Source: Patescibacteria group bacterium
GTDB taxonomy: Bacteria; Patescibacteriota; Saccharimonadia; Saccharimonadales; HK-STAS-PATE-42
Length of the DNA: 6,410 nucleotides
Assembly: GCA_030917805.1 (NCBI GenBank)
Contig: JAUPUA010000055.1
Location: forward strand, 1 to 6,410
Reading direction: 5' to 3'
The notes under the pieces were generated by a model. It was not told where the DNA came from and searched no databases. It saw only the letters and a list, made by a program, of their open reading frames with translations. This document shows, piece by piece, positions 6,182-6,410 of this stretch. A program made the translations under genes and the position numbers. Each line of letters opens with the position of its first letter. Positions within the stretch are counted from its first letter, which is position 1.

Positions 6182-6215
6182 GAGAACACAATATCTTTAA
6201 AAATATTGTGTTCTC
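6182..6215. terminator. 13-bp perfect hairpin, possible terminator between convergent transcripts
   Basis: GAGAACACAATAT (6182-6194) and its exact reverse complement (6203-6215) flank an 8-base loop. It starts about 75 bases past the stop of the minus-strand gene at 6291. On the minus strand the following bases, GCTTGTCTACTT, are moderately U-rich; on the plus strand TCGACTTCTGAA is less so. Neither has a true T run, so it is either a weak intrinsic terminator or a 3'-end protecting stem. Confidence 0.55.
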
Positions 6216-6231
6216 TCGACTTCTGAACTCT

Positions 6232-6249
6232 AAGATTGGTGGTAATCTT
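6232..6249. repeat. Small 6-bp inverted repeat
   Basis: AAGATT (6232-6237), loop GGTGGT, AATCTT (6244-6249). It lies about 40 bases past the stop of the gene at 6291 on the minus strand. It is a weak stem with no T tract on the minus side, of minor weight. Confidence 0.35.
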
Positions 6250-6290
6250 TATGATCTATGTTACCAAGCATAAATCCGTCTATGGTTCTG

Positions 6291-6410
6291 CTATTTTCTT
6301 CTGGCAGCCCTACGCTGAGCTCGATTTAAACCTTTAGGGTCAAATCCAGTTATAAATTGATGCTCAATATCTTCAAGTGCTACATCTGGTTGACCTATAA
6401 TAGCCGTTAC
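6291..6410 (-). CDS. C-terminal end of an unidentified protein (partial)
   Basis: The last 39 codons of a minus-strand gene run in from the right edge and end with TAG at 6291-6293. The readable part begins VTAIIGQPDVALEDIEHQFI and ends TGFDPKGLNRAQRRAARRK. The frame is open through the whole stretch, and the strongly basic tail (R-A-Q-R-R-A-A-R-R-K) is typical of a genuine protein end rather than random DNA. I do not recognise the family. The tail could contact RNA, DNA or membrane, but nothing visible decides this. The gene points toward the LysM-like gene, with a hairpin about 75 bases past its stop. Confidence 0.65.
   Translation of the reverse strand, partial: VTAIIGQPDVALEDIEHQFITGFDPKGLNRAQRRAARRK

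Larger units (their letters stand above)
6029..6218 (+). ncRNA. Candidate small RNA downstream of tandem promoters
   Basis: This is inferred only from layout: two tandem promoters, no downstream open frame, inverted repeats that could fold (6108-6117 with 6167-6176; 6126-6131 with 6146-6151), and a 13-bp hairpin near the far end (6182-6215). The transcript would be about 190 nt from P2 and about 255 nt from P1. I recognise no known RNA family. The hairpin lacks a T tract on this strand, so the 3' end is uncertain. The region may instead be only the 3' untranslated part of the gene coming from the right. Confidence 0.25.
5711..6290. other. 580-base convergent intergenic region without a convincing gene
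   Basis: This lies between the 3' end of the LysM-like gene and the 3' end of a minus-strand gene. Reading both strands gives only ORFs of about 35 codons or fewer, without ribosome sites. Bases 5711-5920 show nothing clear and no good terminator for the LysM-like gene. From about 5924 the stretch contains a duplicated promoter-like repeat, small palindromes and a strong hairpin, listed separately. There is no tRNA or rRNA signature and no recognisable RNase P, SRP or tmRNA core. Confidence 0.7.

Overview
The window is AT-rich bacterial DNA carrying most of a surface-polysaccharide (capsule/EPS) gene cluster on the minus strand, one divergent membrane-anchored LysM-like gene on the plus strand, and a roughly 580-base non-coding stretch before the 3' end of another minus-strand gene. 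The lineage is not certain. Tandem 'GDSY..LAR' extended LysM-like domains behind an N-terminal membrane anchor, very compact overlapping genes and low GC remind me of Candidatus Saccharibacteria (TM7/CPR). That is recognition from memory, not a search result. TAA ends five of the genes seen here, TGA and TAG end the others, and no in-frame TGA lies inside the intact genes, so the ordinary bacterial code fits.

Polysaccharide operon, transcribed right to left from a promoter at 4778-4806 (TTTACA, 17 bp, extended -10 TGC-TACAAT): a Wzz/CpsC-like chain-length protein with an unusually basic tail (3979-4734); a monotopic phosphoglycosyl transferase that would load the first sugar phosphate onto undecaprenyl phosphate (3287-3952); two GT2 glycosyltransferases (2529-3290 and 1747-2529); a Wzy/O-antigen-ligase-type polymerase (551-1750); and a third GT2 gene (561 down past base 1). 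From the PGT onward, neighbours overlap by 1, 4 or 11 bases, so this reads as one translationally coupled unit: initiate on lipid, extend with GT2 enzymes, polymerise with Wzy, set length with Wzz. No flippase (Wzx) and no tyrosine kinase is seen; they may lie beyond base 1.

Two lesions or switches affect the operon. The third GT2 gene has an in-frame TAA at 295-297 just before its catalytic DDDD motif, with open reading frame on both sides. The PGT gene carries an out-of-phase 11-bp tandem repeat at 3389-3414 whose copy number decides whether the protein ends after about 188 residues or carries a 37-residue tail.

Right of the operon, a divergent extended -10 promoter (about 4836-4864) serves the LysM-like protein gene (4913-5710), whose GTG start has a poorly placed ribosome site. 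Bases 5711-6290 have no convincing gene. They hold a nearly perfect 38-bp direct repeat (5931-5968 and 5997-6034), each copy forming a consensus-like sigma-70 promoter (TTTACA or TTGACA, 17 bp, TTTAAT), then inverted repeats and a 13-bp perfect hairpin (6182-6215). This arrangement could express a small RNA of about 190-250 nt. Bases 6291-6410 are the last 39 codons of an unidentified minus-strand gene.
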